Assembly (NCBI GenBank): GCA_965216035.1
Contig: CBDCFM010000014.1
Span: 248,001 to 312,000, forward strand
Reading direction: 5' to 3'
Origin: G963664115 sp965216035
Lineage (GTDB): Bacteria; Acidobacteriota; Terriglobia; 20CM-2-55-15
Length of the DNA: 64,000 bases
The notes under the pieces are model-generated. The model searched no databases, was not told the DNA's origin, and saw only the letters and a list, made by a program, of their open reading frames with translations. Positions 1 through 9,465 of the stretch are shown piece by piece; within the stretch, counting starts at the first letter, position 1; every line of letters begins with the position of its first letter. A program made the position numbers and the translations under genes.

Positions 1-30
1 GCTGTCATCGGGTCCAATAAGGGAGGCCAT

Positions 31-1548
31 TTGTCAAAAGCTCTGAGAGTCGTCATTGTAAAACCCTCCAAGTACTCCCGCGACGGCTACGTCGAGAGAT
101 TCCGGAAGGGTTTTATGCCCAACAGTACGCTGGCCTATATGGCAAGCCTGACACCGCCTGCGATAGACGGCGTCGGGATCGAAGTCCACACCGTGGACGA
201 GCATGTGCACACGGACCTGGACTATCTTCAGCTGCTACACCCGGAAACGTCTGGAACCACACTGCTTGCCGTCGTCGGCGTGCAGAGCCACCAACTCCAC
301 CGTGCCCTGGATCTGGCCGCCTGTGCCCTGGACCGCGGCACGATGGCGGTGCTGGGCGGTCCCCATCCGATGACATGTGACACGCGGGAGTTCTATGACA
401 GCGGAGTGAGCTTTGCCCTCGCGGAAGCCGAGCTGATCTGGACGTCGATCCTCAAGGATGCGATCCGTGGTGGTCTAATGCCCGAATATGGAGCGGATCA
501 GCGATGGCAGGTCGAGCTCGACTCGCCCGTCATACGCCCGCCCGATCGGGCTGACAGCCAGCGTTATATATGCCCAATGCTGGGGCTTTACCCTGTACGG
601 GGCTGCCCGTACTCGTGCAACTTCTGTTCGGTGATCAAAATCTCGGGTCAGCGCATTCGGTCCCAAAGTGTGGATATCACTATTCGAAGCCTCAGGGCGG
701 CCAGAGATGCCGGCATCCGGAAAGTCATGTTCACTTCGGACAACTTTAATAAGTATCCGGAAGCCGCCGAACTGCTGGAAGCGATGATCGCCGAGAACTT
801 GCGATTCCAGGTGTTTGTGCAGTGCGACACCCAGATCGTCCGGCAAGAAGATCTCGTGGATTTGCTGGGACGGGCCGGGTGTTGGCAGATGTTTGTGGGT
901 GTGGAATCGTTTACACGCGAAACGCTAGTCAAGGCACAGAAATTTCAGAACCGGCCGGAGCACTACAAGCAGATTGTGACGCTCACCGCGAAGTACGGCA
1001 TCGAGTCTCATTTTTCCAACATCATTGGATTCCCTGAGGACGACGCCCACGACATCATGAATCACCTCGAGGTTCTGAAGGAGATTGGTCCGAACTCGGC
1101 TTCTTTTTACATTCTCTGCCCGATACCGGGGACGCAGCAGTACGATGAGTTTCTTGAAGCTGGAACGATAGTCGAGAAGAATCTGGATCGCTTTGATGCG
1201 ACCTGTCTCACGTGGAAGCATCCGGTCTTGTCGGGCACCGACCTCAACAACCTGCTGTACAACTGCTATAAGTCGTACTATTCGATCCGGCGGCTGGCTT
1301 CCAATTTGAATCAGATGTTGCGGTATGGGGTCTCGCCGATAGCTGACTACAGTGCTGCGTTGGGGTCGGCTCTATTCCACAGATGGAGCGCGCACAGGAA
1401 CGTGCATCCGATGTCCGGGGGGATTGGCCGGGTGAAGATCGACAGGGCGAGCGATTACCGGGAACGACGGGTGTCCACATACGGGATTGAACTGGCCCAG
1501 CTACCTCAGAGCATCGCCTTGCCGCTTGCAGATGCAGCCGCAAGGTAA
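31..1548 (+). CDS. B12-binding-type radical SAM protein
   Basis: 505 aa. The N-terminal ~120 residues form an alternating beta/alpha region of the cobalamin-binding type seen in class B radical SAM enzymes. The radical SAM cluster motif CPYSCNFC (C192, C196, C199) follows, and then a TIM-barrel-like region with MFVGVESF (SAM-binding 'GxES'-like strand). The enzyme should carry a [4Fe-4S] cluster and cleave SAM; family members methylate or rearrange lipids, cofactors or natural products, so the substrate is not inferable. The start is TTG at 31, preceded by GGGAGG with good spacing; no in-frame ATG competes nearby. The gene sits at the window edge, so upstream partners are unseen. The class is secure; the exact reaction is unknown. 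Confidence 0.85.
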   Translation: MSKALRVVIVKPSKYSRDGYVERFRKGFMPNSTLAYMASLTPPAIDGVGIEVHTVDEHVHTDLDYLQLLHPETSGTTLLAVVGVQSHQLHRALDLAACALDRGTMAVLGGPHPMTCDTREFYDSGVSFALAEAELIWTSILKDAIRGGLMPEYGADQRWQVELDSPVIRPPDRADSQRYICPMLGLYPVRGCPYSCNFCSVIKISGQRIRSQSVDITIRSLRAARDAGIRKVMFTSDNFNKYPEAAELLEAMIAENLRFQVFVQCDTQIVRQEDLVDLLGRAGCWQMFVGVESFTRETLVKAQKFQNRPEHYKQIVTLTAKYGIESHFSNIIGFPEDDAHDIMNHLEVLKEIGPNSASFYILCPIPGTQQYDEFLEAGTIVEKNLDRFDATCLTWKHPVLSGTDLNNLLYNCYKSYYSIRRLASNLNQMLRYGVSPIADYSAALGSALFHRWSAHRNVHPMSGGIGRVKIDRASDYRERRVSTYGIELAQLPQSIALPLADAAAR

Positions 1549-1619
1549 ACCAACTCGGGCGAAAACGTACCTGTCCCTGCCGTAAACGACATCGGCGCTG
1601 GAGACGATGAACTGAAGCC

Positions 1620-2702
1620 CTATGAGTCGTCTGCTCCGCGCGTACTGCGGCGGGCTCGAACGGCATCGGCGAACACGTCCAACAGGGGCACGGTATCTTC
1701 CCAACCGATACAGGCATCCGTGATGCTTTGACCGTATACCAATTCTTTGCCCGGCTCCAATTCCTGCCGGCCCGCGGTCAAGTGGCTTTCGACCATCACC
1801 CCGATGATTCGGTCGTCACCGCTGGCAATCTGCGAAGCGACGTCATGACCGACGTCGATCTGACGCATATGGTTCTTCTGACTGTTGGAATGACTGAGAT
1901 CGATCATCAACCGTTCGGCTAACCCAGCTCCACTCAACTGGTGCGACGCCGCTTGCACATTGGCCGCGTCGTAGTTCGGCTCTTTGCCACCCCGCAGGAT
2001 GATGTGACAGTCTTCATTGCCGCGCGTCAATACGATTGCAGAGTGACCGGCCTTGGTCACCGACAAGAAATGATGGGGATTCTGTGAGGTTCGGATCGCG
2101 TCCACGGCGATTTTCAGATTGCCGTCGGTCCCGTTCTTGAACCCTACCGGGCACGACAACCCGGAAGCAAGTTCCCGGTGAATCTGGCTTTCAGTCGTAC
2201 GCGCACCGATGGCGCCCCAACTCACAAGATCAGCGAGATACTGTGGGGAGATCACGTCAAGGTATTCGACACCCGCCGGCATTCCAAGATCGTTGAGCTC
2301 CAAAAGTAACTGGCGCCCTATCCGGATGCCCTCGTTAATCTGGAAGCTGCCGTCCAGATGCGGGTCGTTGATAAGACCCTTCCAACCGAGGGTCGTCCGG
2401 GGCTTCTCAAAGTACACCCGCATCACGATGACCAGATCTGCCCCCAGACGCTCCTTTTCGGCCTTTAGCCTGCCGGCATACTCCAATGCCGCCGCTGGAT
2501 CATGGATCGAACAGGGGCCGACAACGGCAAGTATTCGGTCGTCCTCTCCTTGCAGTATTCGATGGACGACCTGCCGCGTGTCGTGCGTCAGGGTTGCGGC
2601 TTCCTCACTGACTGGAAATTCCCGCAGCACGTGACTCGGAGGCAGCAAATCCTTGATTTCGTCAACGCGGAGGTCATCGGTCCTGTGGAGTGTCTCGGTC
2701 AT
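1620..2702 (-). CDS. aroG: 3-deoxy-7-phosphoheptulonate (DAHP) synthase, class I
   Basis: 360 aa, close to the ~350 aa of E. coli AroF/G/H. It condenses phosphoenolpyruvate and erythrose 4-phosphate to DAHP, the first step of the shikimate pathway, in the cytoplasm. Hallmarks in order are VVGPCSIHD near residue 60, KPRTTLGWKG around residue 100, GARTTESQ mid-protein, and the metal-site strand DLSHSNS with a following HM. The N-terminal ~45 residues match the regulatory extension of feedback-controlled AroG-type enzymes, but which aromatic amino acid inhibits it cannot be told. It is convergent with the radical SAM gene. The symbol denotes the type, not a specific E. coli paralogue. Confidence 0.95.
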   Translation of the reverse strand: MTETLHRTDDLRVDEIKDLLPPSHVLREFPVSEEAATLTHDTRQVVHRILQGEDDRILAVVGPCSIHDPAAALEYAGRLKAEKERLGADLVIVMRVYFEKPRTTLGWKGLINDPHLDGSFQINEGIRIGRQLLLELNDLGMPAGVEYLDVISPQYLADLVSWGAIGARTTESQIHRELASGLSCPVGFKNGTDGNLKIAVDAIRTSQNPHHFLSVTKAGHSAIVLTRGNEDCHIILRGGKEPNYDAANVQAASHQLSGAGLAERLMIDLSHSNSQKNHMRQIDVGHDVASQIASGDDRIIGVMVESHLTAGRQELEPGKELVYGQSITDACIGWEDTVPLLDVFADAVRARRSTRGADDS

Positions 2703-2734
2703 CGCTCAATCGACTATTATAGACGGAACCGGTT

Positions 2735-3142
2735 TCAAGTTTGTAATGCGTCAATCGCCGCGATCGCTACCTGCTCGTCCTCGGAGGACTTTACACCGCT
2801 TACACCGACCGCTCCGAGGACCTTACCCGCGACCACGACAGGGACACCTCCCTGGATCGGTACAATGCCATCCACAGCCATGAAACCGGGACGGGGACCG
2901 GTGACCATCTCCTCCAATTCCTTGCTCGTCCGATTGAATTTTGCCGCTGTCTGCGCCTTTCCAATCGACACGGCAAGGCTTCCGGTTTGCACGCCGTCCA
3001 TTCTCTGAAACATGATCAGGTTGGCCGCGGCATCCACGATCGCGATAGCCATCGTCCAACCTTTTCGACGCGCCAGGGCGTCCCCGGCAGCCATCATGGC
3101 CTGTGCGCCTTCCAAACTAATGTATTGATTTGATCCAAGCAT
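2735..3142 (-). CDS. GlcG/HbpS-family (DUF336) heme-binding-like protein
   Basis: 135 aa, typical length for the family. It shows the family pattern: an N-terminal helix ending ALARRKGW, the strand AIAIVDAAANL, a central GKAQTAA helix, the GGVPVV loop and GAVGVSG near the end. Relatives bind heme or cobalamin, or accompany glycolate and aldehyde metabolism; the function here is undefined. GGAGGAG lies upstream of the ATG at 3142. It lies just upstream of the DAHP synthase gene on the same strand (32-bp gap), so the two may be co-transcribed, although no functional link is known. The N-terminus shows no signal peptide, so it is probably cytoplasmic. Confidence 0.85.
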   Translation of the reverse strand: MLGSNQYISLEGAQAMMAAGDALARRKGWTMAIAIVDAAANLIMFQRMDGVQTGSLAVSIGKAQTAAKFNRTSKELEEMVTGPRPGFMAVDGIVPIQGGVPVVVAGKVLGAVGVSGVKSSEDEQVAIAAIDALQT

Positions 3143-4006
3143 CTTCTACTCCTCCGATAATTCCTCCGACAGATCTTCAGCCGCAGACTTCATACGATCG
3201 AGCCGGCTAGTCTGGGACAAGGAATTCTGCCTTGGAACGGGTGACTTTTTCCATCAAACACTGAATATAGCGAGATTTCAGAAAATCGGAAGCCTAGCAG
3301 GCCGTGGCAGAAGTCCCGAGGACCGCGCGCAGGGGTCTTCGGGTTGCATGCGCGAAGTGAGGAGTGGAACGATGTCTTTTCATCGTGACCGACGAATGAC
3401 AAAGCCTGCGGCCCGAACCCCCCTGCGCCCGAAGGGTTACGACGAAACGGGGCCGTCTTCGTTGTCGCCGACTCCTCCCAATGAAAGAGCATTGTCTCGT
3501 CGTCGCCTCCTAGAATCCGGCCCCGTTTGGCCGTAACGCGGCCCTCAGGACTTCTGCCACGGGCTGCTATTGCGTCGGAGCCTACCCCTCGGGGCAAGTC
3601 CTGTCAAAACACATCCGTTGTCCCCCCCAATCTGTGGGGAAACCCATCCAGAGCGGACGTCATGGCTCACTCAAACCCGGACGCACGTGCTCAGAGCACC
3701 GCAGTTCGGAACGCGGACACTCGCCACAGACACAGCGCACTCGCCGTGGATGGCCCTCCAGGCCTGGATTCCAGCAGATAAGGGGCTCGGATCGAGCGCA
3801 GATGTTGTTGGCTCAGGATTTCGACCCGCACCCTGGGGCCGGATTCGCAGAGCTAGGACTGCGAAGTTCGGGCGCGGCTAGCGGGCCGGGCCATCAACCC
3901 ACATACTGTGTGGCTTCACCGATGGGCTGTTGTATAGTTTTGGGATCAAACGACACGCAGTTGACCACCGCTATTATTTCAGTAAATGTGCACCGGGGGG
4001 AAGTAT
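3143..4006. other. Long intergenic region holding a branched palindromic element
   Basis: No protein-coding gene is supported here. The region contains the structured 275-bp element described separately at 3295-3569. The remaining ~440 bp before the carboxylesterase start shows no recognisable gene or RNA. The final part carries the GGGGGGAAG ribosome binding site of the next gene. Confidence 0.6.
3295..3569. repeat. 275-bp MITE-like palindromic element with imperfect terminal inverted repeats
   Basis: The ends 3295-3327 and 3537-3569 are inverted copies matching at 30 of 33 positions. Nested inside are two further long stems: 3327-3343 with 3412-3428 (15/17 paired), and 3445-3455 with 3518-3528 (11/11). 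Each is capped by a small hairpin with a 6-nt loop: 3369-3374/3381-3386 and 3479-3483/3490-3494. The result is a symmetric three-way cruciform without coding capacity. This architecture suits a non-autonomous mobile element (MITE) or a highly folded RNA. No flanking target duplication is evident and no second copy was noticed in the window. Confidence 0.6.
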
Positions 4007-5668
4007 ATGAGTCCGAGTCGCGACAGGGAGCGGTCAGGGATGAACCGTCGGACCTTTCTGGGAACAGGAGCGATGGCCACAGTCAGCTTGTTCGTCGGCG
4101 GCGCTCGGAGGGAGACATCGGCCCAGGATATGCGCCTGACGATGATGGGCGGTACCGTGTCGACGCAGTCGGGACGTGTCAGGGGCCTGCTAAAGGACAG
4201 AGTGCATCAATTTTGGGGTCTGCCCTATGGCGCACCCACAGACAGTCGGAATCGCTTCATGCCCCCTCAGAAAGCCGCAACCTGGTCCGGTGTTCGAGAC
4301 CACTTTCAAATTGGCCACCGAGCGCCACTCCAACCCGGCTCCGGCCCATCGGCTCCAGTCGTGCTGGCCATGGATCGCAGAGGCGAGGAGGGCGAAGACT
4401 GCCTTACCGTCAATGTATTCACGCCGGCTGTGGACAACAGAGCCCGGCCGGTGATGGTTTGGATGCACGGCGGTGGATTCTCGGGAGGATCCGGTAACTA
4501 TCTTCTCTATGACGGCACCAACCTGGCCAAGAAGGAAAACGTGGTGGTGGTGGTCGTCAATCACCGCCTGAACATTTTCGGATTCCTGCACCTCGCGGAT
4601 CTCGGCGGCGACAAATGGACACGGTCGACCAATCTGGGTGTGCAGGATCTCGTCGCAACATTGGAATGGGTCCGTGACAACATAGAAAACTTTGGCGGAA
4701 ACCCCAACAACGTCACCATATTCGGTCAGTCCGGAGGGGGCGGGAAGACAAGCACGTTAATGGCCATGCCTTCGGCCGAGGGCCTGTTCCATCGCTCGAT
4801 CGCCCAGAGCGGTTCCGCCTTCAGAGGCACACTCGCTTCGGATGCAAATGAAGCTGCGGAGCGATTCCTCGGCAAGCTTGGACTCCGAACAAACCAGTTG
4901 GACGCTCTTCAGCGGATGCCTTTCCGGCAAATTCAGGATGCCTACTATAGCGAGCCACGGATCCAGCAGTTGGGAACGGGCCCCGTCATCGACGGCAGCA
5001 TCATTCCGAGACACCAGTGGGATCCAACAGCGCCCACCTATTCGGCTCGGGTTCCCCTGATGATGGGCTCCACGGAAACGGAAAACGGTTGGAGGGGCCC
5101 GCCCCCATTCGAGCTGTCCGACGCGGACATGCTCGATCGTTTCACCACACGGTTGGCAAACAACGATGTGGAGAAGGGACAGGCGTTGCTGGAGGTGTAC
5201 AAGAGACTCCACCCGGAAAAGAGAAACCAGATGCTCTGGTTGACGGCGGAATCCGATAATTCGCGGCGCTGGAGGGCTCAGGCCCTGGGTCAGCTCAAGT
5301 ACGAGCAAGGCGTCGCGTCCAGCTACCTGTACTTCTTCGACTGGCATTCGCCAGTCCACGACAACCGTATGGGCGCCTACCACACGCTGGAAATTCCGTT
5401 CGTGTTTTACAACATGGATCTCGGAGCGTCGATGACGGGTTCCTCACAATCACGCTATCAACTCGCTCACGTGATAAGTGCAGCATGGGCTGCGTTCGCC
5501 AGAAACGGCGATCCGAACCATGGAGATATGCCGACCTGGCCGGCGTTCAACCCGATGGAATTTCCGACAATGATGTTTGGCGACGCAGTCAGAGTGGTGA
5601 ACGATCCGAACCGGGAAGAGCGGCTGGTGTTGGCCGACTTGAGGGGAAACCAACTGAGCGACGGATAG
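4007..5668 (+). CDS. Carboxylesterase type B, Tat-exported
   Basis: 553 aa from the ATG at 4007, which is preceded by GGGGGGAAG. An internal ATG at 4040 begins directly at the twin-arginine leader MNRRTFLGTGAM and also has an AGGGAG-like site. The leader predicts Tat export. It is an alpha/beta-hydrolase: oxyanion-hole HGGGFSGG, nucleophile elbow GQSGGGG (Ser near residue 242; bacterial members often use Q where animal esterases have E), and a C-terminal HTLEIPFVF with the catalytic His. It hydrolyses carboxylic esters in the periplasm; the natural substrate is unknown. It is followed 28 bp downstream by a dienelactone hydrolase gene, suggesting one operon for ester or lactone breakdown. Confidence 0.9.
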   Translation: MSPSRDRERSGMNRRTFLGTGAMATVSLFVGGARRETSAQDMRLTMMGGTVSTQSGRVRGLLKDRVHQFWGLPYGAPTDSRNRFMPPQKAATWSGVRDHFQIGHRAPLQPGSGPSAPVVLAMDRRGEEGEDCLTVNVFTPAVDNRARPVMVWMHGGGFSGGSGNYLLYDGTNLAKKENVVVVVVNHRLNIFGFLHLADLGGDKWTRSTNLGVQDLVATLEWVRDNIENFGGNPNNVTIFGQSGGGGKTSTLMAMPSAEGLFHRSIAQSGSAFRGTLASDANEAAERFLGKLGLRTNQLDALQRMPFRQIQDAYYSEPRIQQLGTGPVIDGSIIPRHQWDPTAPTYSARVPLMMGSTETENGWRGPPPFELSDADMLDRFTTRLANNDVEKGQALLEVYKRLHPEKRNQMLWLTAESDNSRRWRAQALGQLKYEQGVASSYLYFFDWHSPVHDNRMGAYHTLEIPFVFYNMDLGASMTGSSQSRYQLAHVISAAWAAFARNGDPNHGDMPTWPAFNPMEFPTMMFGDAVRVVNDPNREERLVLADLRGNQLSDG

Positions 5669-5695
5669 GAATCTACGGAGTCCGGAGTAATTTCT

Positions 5696-6415
5696 ATGAT
5701 TGATGCAGGCAAGGTCGACGCCAGAGGAACGTCCGCCTACCTCGCCCGGCCGCAAGGCACACCGAAAGGTGCCATCGTCGTGTGCTTCGAAATCTTTGGA
5801 TTGACCGGACACATCGAAGAGCTTTGCAGTCGGTTTGCGGCGAACGGATACGTGGCTGCTGCGCCCGACTTTTACCATCGAAACGAAGGCGAGCGCGTCA
5901 TTCCTTACACCGACAGGGAAAGCGCCCTCCGACTGGCCGACACCATTACCGACGCCTCGGTCATGTCCGACATCGACTCTGTCTTCGACTATCTGAAATC
6001 GCAGCCCGATATCGATGACGCTCGCCTTGGAATCGCAGGTTACTGTATGGGGGGCCGCGTGGCTTTTCATGCGGCGTGCCGCAATCCGGAGTTAAAAGCG
6101 TGCGTGTCGTTCTACGGCGGGGGTATTGTGACCCGGAGTCGTTTCCGGGGCCTCACGGCGATCCCACTCGAGGAAGCCAGTTCGATACAGACGCCGATGT
6201 TCCTGGCCTACGGAGGACAGGACCCGAGCATTCCTCCCGAACACATCCAAGCCACGAGGGATCGCCTGGCGGCACTCGGCAAGCGGGCCGACTTCCAGAT
6301 CTATCCGGAAGCCGGACACGGCTTTCTCTGTGATGAGCGGGAATCCTATAACGCTGACGCCGCCCAGGACGCCTGGAGCAGGACGATCGCATTTCTGAAC
6401 GAGCACCTGAGCTAG
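5696..6415 (+). CDS. Dienelactone hydrolase family protein
   Basis: 239 aa, the usual DLH length. It is an alpha/beta-hydrolase with a cysteine nucleophile: GYCMGG (C117), D176 in GGQDPSIP and H208 in AGHGF form the triad order C-D-H of carboxymethylenebutenolidase-type enzymes. It has no signal peptide, so it is probably cytoplasmic. Family members open dienelactones in aromatic degradation, though many act on other esters. It directly follows the exported carboxylesterase. A second, frameshifted DLH with an exported-type N-terminus occurs at 48046-48979. Confidence 0.9.
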   Translation: MIDAGKVDARGTSAYLARPQGTPKGAIVVCFEIFGLTGHIEELCSRFAANGYVAAAPDFYHRNEGERVIPYTDRESALRLADTITDASVMSDIDSVFDYLKSQPDIDDARLGIAGYCMGGRVAFHAACRNPELKACVSFYGGGIVTRSRFRGLTAIPLEEASSIQTPMFLAYGGQDPSIPPEHIQATRDRLAALGKRADFQIYPEAGHGFLCDERESYNADAAQDAWSRTIAFLNEHLS

Positions 6416-6568
6416 CTAGTATCTCCGGGTGTCATCCAGTGAAACTCCATCTAACCTCGACCAGTCGGATACAACTCCGCTGATCGTAACAATCATCGTG
6501 CTGGTGCACCCGGCTCCGAAGAGCTGGCTTTCCCGGCTAAGGGACTTCACACACCCTGGGGAATCGAC

Positions 6569-7243
6569 TCAATTGGCAGCGAAGCAGTAAAACAGGCCGT
6601 TGCCGCCCGTGCCTACCAGATTCTCCTGGCTGCATCCGTTACTGCTGTGTACGGCATTCCATGAGGCATTCGGGCCACCCAGGCGGTCATGATGACCGAC
6701 TATTGCGTTACCTTCGCCGTTACTAGTCCAGTTGTTACACGTCGTCTGTTGCGGACGGCCGATCATCGCCATGCCGCGTGAGTCTGACCCGGTCAGCATA
6801 TCGTGTTGGTTGGGTTGATCCCCGACACCGTTGACCGCATTCCCGTCTTCATCGACTGCAGTCGGCTTTCTGATGTTGTTGCGGTCCCGCTGTACGTCTC
6901 CGTGGAGGTCGGCGACGTTCTGGGCAACCATCTGGCCGTTGGCGTTATACCAGGGTCCGGAACCGATACGATCGCGCGCGTTGACAGCCATCGTGACGCC
7001 GCCCCGGCCGCCTGCGCCCGTCTGGCTCAAATAGGCGCGCCACGTCCGGTTGCCGGCCCCCGCGGCAGCGGCCAACCGCTGGCAGTGGGCGTCGGCGCCG
7101 GCCAGTCCACCCAGGTTGGCCCCGTCACCGGGACCCGTGCTGGTCACGAAGAAACTCATCGGCTCCTGCGCACTGACCATATGAGGAGCTGCGAGGAGGG
7201 TTGCGACTACGAGCGCAACGACTATGCCTGTGGTCCTTTCCAT
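6569..7243 (-). CDS. Secreted endostatin/DUF1554-like ('lectin') protein
   Basis: 224 aa. A Sec signal peptide (hydrophobic VALVVATLLAA, cleavage after VSAQ) is followed by a conserved start MSFFVTS, the GANLGGLAGADAHCQ block, RTWRAYLS, ARDRIG and a C-terminal CSQENL...LFYCFA. These blocks match a family of exported proteins with an endostatin/C-type-lectin-like fold, known mainly from Leptospira, Acidobacteria and marine proteobacteria. Four cysteines may form disulfides. Role unknown; periplasmic or surface location inferred. It is monocistronic between convergent and divergent neighbours. The family assignment comes from remembered motif similarity only. Confidence 0.7.
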   Translation of the reverse strand: MERTTGIVVALVVATLLAAPHMVSAQEPMSFFVTSTGPGDGANLGGLAGADAHCQRLAAAAGAGNRTWRAYLSQTGAGGRGGVTMAVNARDRIGSGPWYNANGQMVAQNVADLHGDVQRDRNNIRKPTAVDEDGNAVNGVGDQPNQHDMLTGSDSRGMAMIGRPQQTTCNNWTSNGEGNAIVGHHDRLGGPNASWNAVHSSNGCSQENLVGTGGNGLFYCFAAN

Positions 7244-7426
7244 GATGCTTTCCTTTTCTTATTCTCGGTTTGGTTTGTCTGGATGTTGTCCGATCAACAG
7301 GCTGATTCCGCAAAGCGAAATCAGCTGAACGCTTTCTGATACGCGAATCATAGTCTGGCAGGACATGCGTTTACAAGAGTCAGACCGAAGAGGGAACCGA
7401 ATTGAGGCTTTCAGCCCAGGCGTAAC

Positions 7427-9037
7427 TTAGAACGGCACACGCCCATCGCCAATTCCTCCTCGCTTCGCCTCGCGCGCATCCTTCATCAACTTGAAATGCA
7501 GGCTGTCGGCCAGCGCGATCCAGCTGGCCTCGATGATATTTTCCGACACGCCGACCGTACCCCACACCTCGCTCCCGTCTGATGACCGGATCAACACCCG
7601 AACTTTACCTGCCGTACCGTCGCCGCTTGAGAGCACGCGAACCTTGTAATCTTCCAGATGCACGTCGCGAATGCTTGGATAATCCCGCTCCAGCGCCTTG
7701 CGCAAGGCCTGGTCCAGAGAGTTCACAGGACCGTCTCCACCCGCCACCGTGTGGTAGATCTTGCCGTTCACCTTCACCTTGACGATGGCCTCCGCCTCCT
7801 CGGCCGCGTCCCCGATCCGGCGGTTGATTGTTCGAAAATCCACCAGATGGAATACATCTTCGTAGGTGCCCTGAATGCGCCTCGCCAACAGCTCAAAAGA
7901 ACCTTCCGCCGCCTCGAACTGATATCCCTCGTGCTCAAGCTGCTTGACGCGTTCCAGCAACTTGGCCACCAGCGGATCCTTCTTGTTGATCTCGGGCAGG
8001 TAGCGACGCAGCTTGCTGACGATTGTGCTGCCCCCGGACTGATCAGAAACGAGGAAACGACGCGCGTTGCCTACGGACTGGGGAAGCACATGTTCGAAGG
8101 AGTGTGCCACCTTCATCACCCCGTCGACATGTGCGCCACCCTTGTGCGCAAAAGCACTGTCTCCCACGTAAGGCTGGCGGTGATCGTGATAGGCATTGGC
8201 GATCTCGCTGAGGAAACGGGAAAATTCGACCAGGTCCTGAAGCTTGTCAGACCCGAGGGTTCGCTTGCCCATCTTGAGTTCGAGGTTGGGGATGATCGAA
8301 CACAGGCTGGCATTGCCGCAGCGCTCCCCGTAACCGTTGAATGTGCCCTGCACCTGAACTGCTCCCAGCTCAACGGCGACCAGTGAATTTGCGGCGCCCA
8401 CGCCGGCATCGTTGTGGGCATGAATACCGAAAGGCACATCGATCTTCCCTTTGACCTCGCTTATGATGCGGCCCATCGGGGTGGTAAGCGTACCGCCGTT
8501 GGTATCGCACAAAACAACGATGCGCGCACCACCCTTCTGGGCAGCCAGCAGGGTCTCCACCGCGTAGGCGGAATCGGATTTATAGCCGTCAAAGAAGTGC
8601 TCGGCATCATAAACAACCTCGCGATTCTGACTCACCAGGAAAGCCACGGAATCTTCGATCAAACGTAGATTTTCTTCCAACGTCGTGACCAGCACTTCTT
8701 CAACGTGCAAGGTCCAGCTCTTCCCAAAGATGGCGATGCTATCGGTGCCCGCCATGAGCAAAGTTTTCAGGGTGGCGTCGTCTTCGGGGCAATTCGTCGC
8801 GCGGCGCGTGCTGCCGAAGGCCGTCACCTTGGCCTTGAGGCCGAGTTGACCCACTTGCTCGAAGAACGCCAGATCTTTGGGATTGGTGGGATTGGGCCAG
8901 CCACCCTCGATATAGTGAACTCCGAGTTCATCGAGCCGCCGGGCGATGAGCAGTTTGTCCTTGAGGGAAAAGGCAATACCCTCGGCCTGGGCGCCATCGC
9001 GCAATGTGGAATCGTATATTTCGATACTCTCGGACAT
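7427..9037 (-). CDS. cimA: (R)-citramalate synthase
   Basis: 536 aa from ATG at 9037, chosen because AGGAG sits 7 nt upstream and the protein then begins MSESIEIYDSTLRDG, the canonical HMGL/IPMS-family start; longer in-frame starts add non-homologous residues. It condenses acetyl-CoA with pyruvate to citramalate, the threonine-independent route to isoleucine. Seen: DSTLRDGAQ (metal/substrate), CDTNGG, the metal-binding HAHND, NGYGERCGNA, and a C-terminal LeuA-type allosteric domain from about residue 390, where isoleucine feedback normally acts. It diverges from the trans-sulfuration gene at 9466. Confidence 0.93.
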   Translation of the reverse strand: MSESIEIYDSTLRDGAQAEGIAFSLKDKLLIARRLDELGVHYIEGGWPNPTNPKDLAFFEQVGQLGLKAKVTAFGSTRRATNCPEDDATLKTLLMAGTDSIAIFGKSWTLHVEEVLVTTLEENLRLIEDSVAFLVSQNREVVYDAEHFFDGYKSDSAYAVETLLAAQKGGARIVVLCDTNGGTLTTPMGRIISEVKGKIDVPFGIHAHNDAGVGAANSLVAVELGAVQVQGTFNGYGERCGNASLCSIIPNLELKMGKRTLGSDKLQDLVEFSRFLSEIANAYHDHRQPYVGDSAFAHKGGAHVDGVMKVAHSFEHVLPQSVGNARRFLVSDQSGGSTIVSKLRRYLPEINKKDPLVAKLLERVKQLEHEGYQFEAAEGSFELLARRIQGTYEDVFHLVDFRTINRRIGDAAEEAEAIVKVKVNGKIYHTVAGGDGPVNSLDQALRKALERDYPSIRDVHLEDYKVRVLSSGDGTAGKVRVLIRSSDGSEVWGTVGVSENIIEASWIALADSLHFKLMKDAREAKRGGIGDGRVPF

Positions 9038-9465
9038 CACCAACTCCTGACGCGACGCCCATACGGCACGGGCCGCGAAGAGCCATGTCGGACAATGCCC
9101 TCGCGGCGACGCTGTCGAACCGGGCCAACAAACTTCCGGGTGGGCTTCGCGACGATCACGTCTCATCAAAACGGGCTTCGAACAGTGAATGTCAGCCACC
9201 GAGGGCCCCATGTCTCGGCCGGATTCACTGTAATTATTGCGAAAGGAAGGAGTTGGAAGCAAATCGAAGCGTCGACTTGCTCACAGATGTGGTAGTCCTC
9301 AGCGTTCTCCGGCCCGGGTCGTGCGATTGGAGACGCGTGAAAATTTGAGCGGATCTAAGTACAGTACGGGGTTGTGGGCAAGTATAAGCTCGAGTCTCGC
9401 GTGCAGAACGACCCGTGCTGTCAGAAGCCCGAGACTCCAACAATTGGGCTATCGGAGAAGCAACA
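9038..9465. other. Divergent intergenic region between cimA and the trans-sulfuration gene
   Basis: 428 bp that must hold both promoters. No gene, riboswitch or clear operator was recognised. Position 9454-9460 carries the GGAGAAG ribosome binding site of the downstream gene. Confidence 0.5.

Noticed and set aside
9325..9465. ATTTGAGC-like stretch upstream of the trans-sulfuration gene, considered as a SAM-II riboswitch
   Set aside because: The required flanking P1 complement about 17 nt downstream and the GCUAAA-type pseudoknot strand could not be found.
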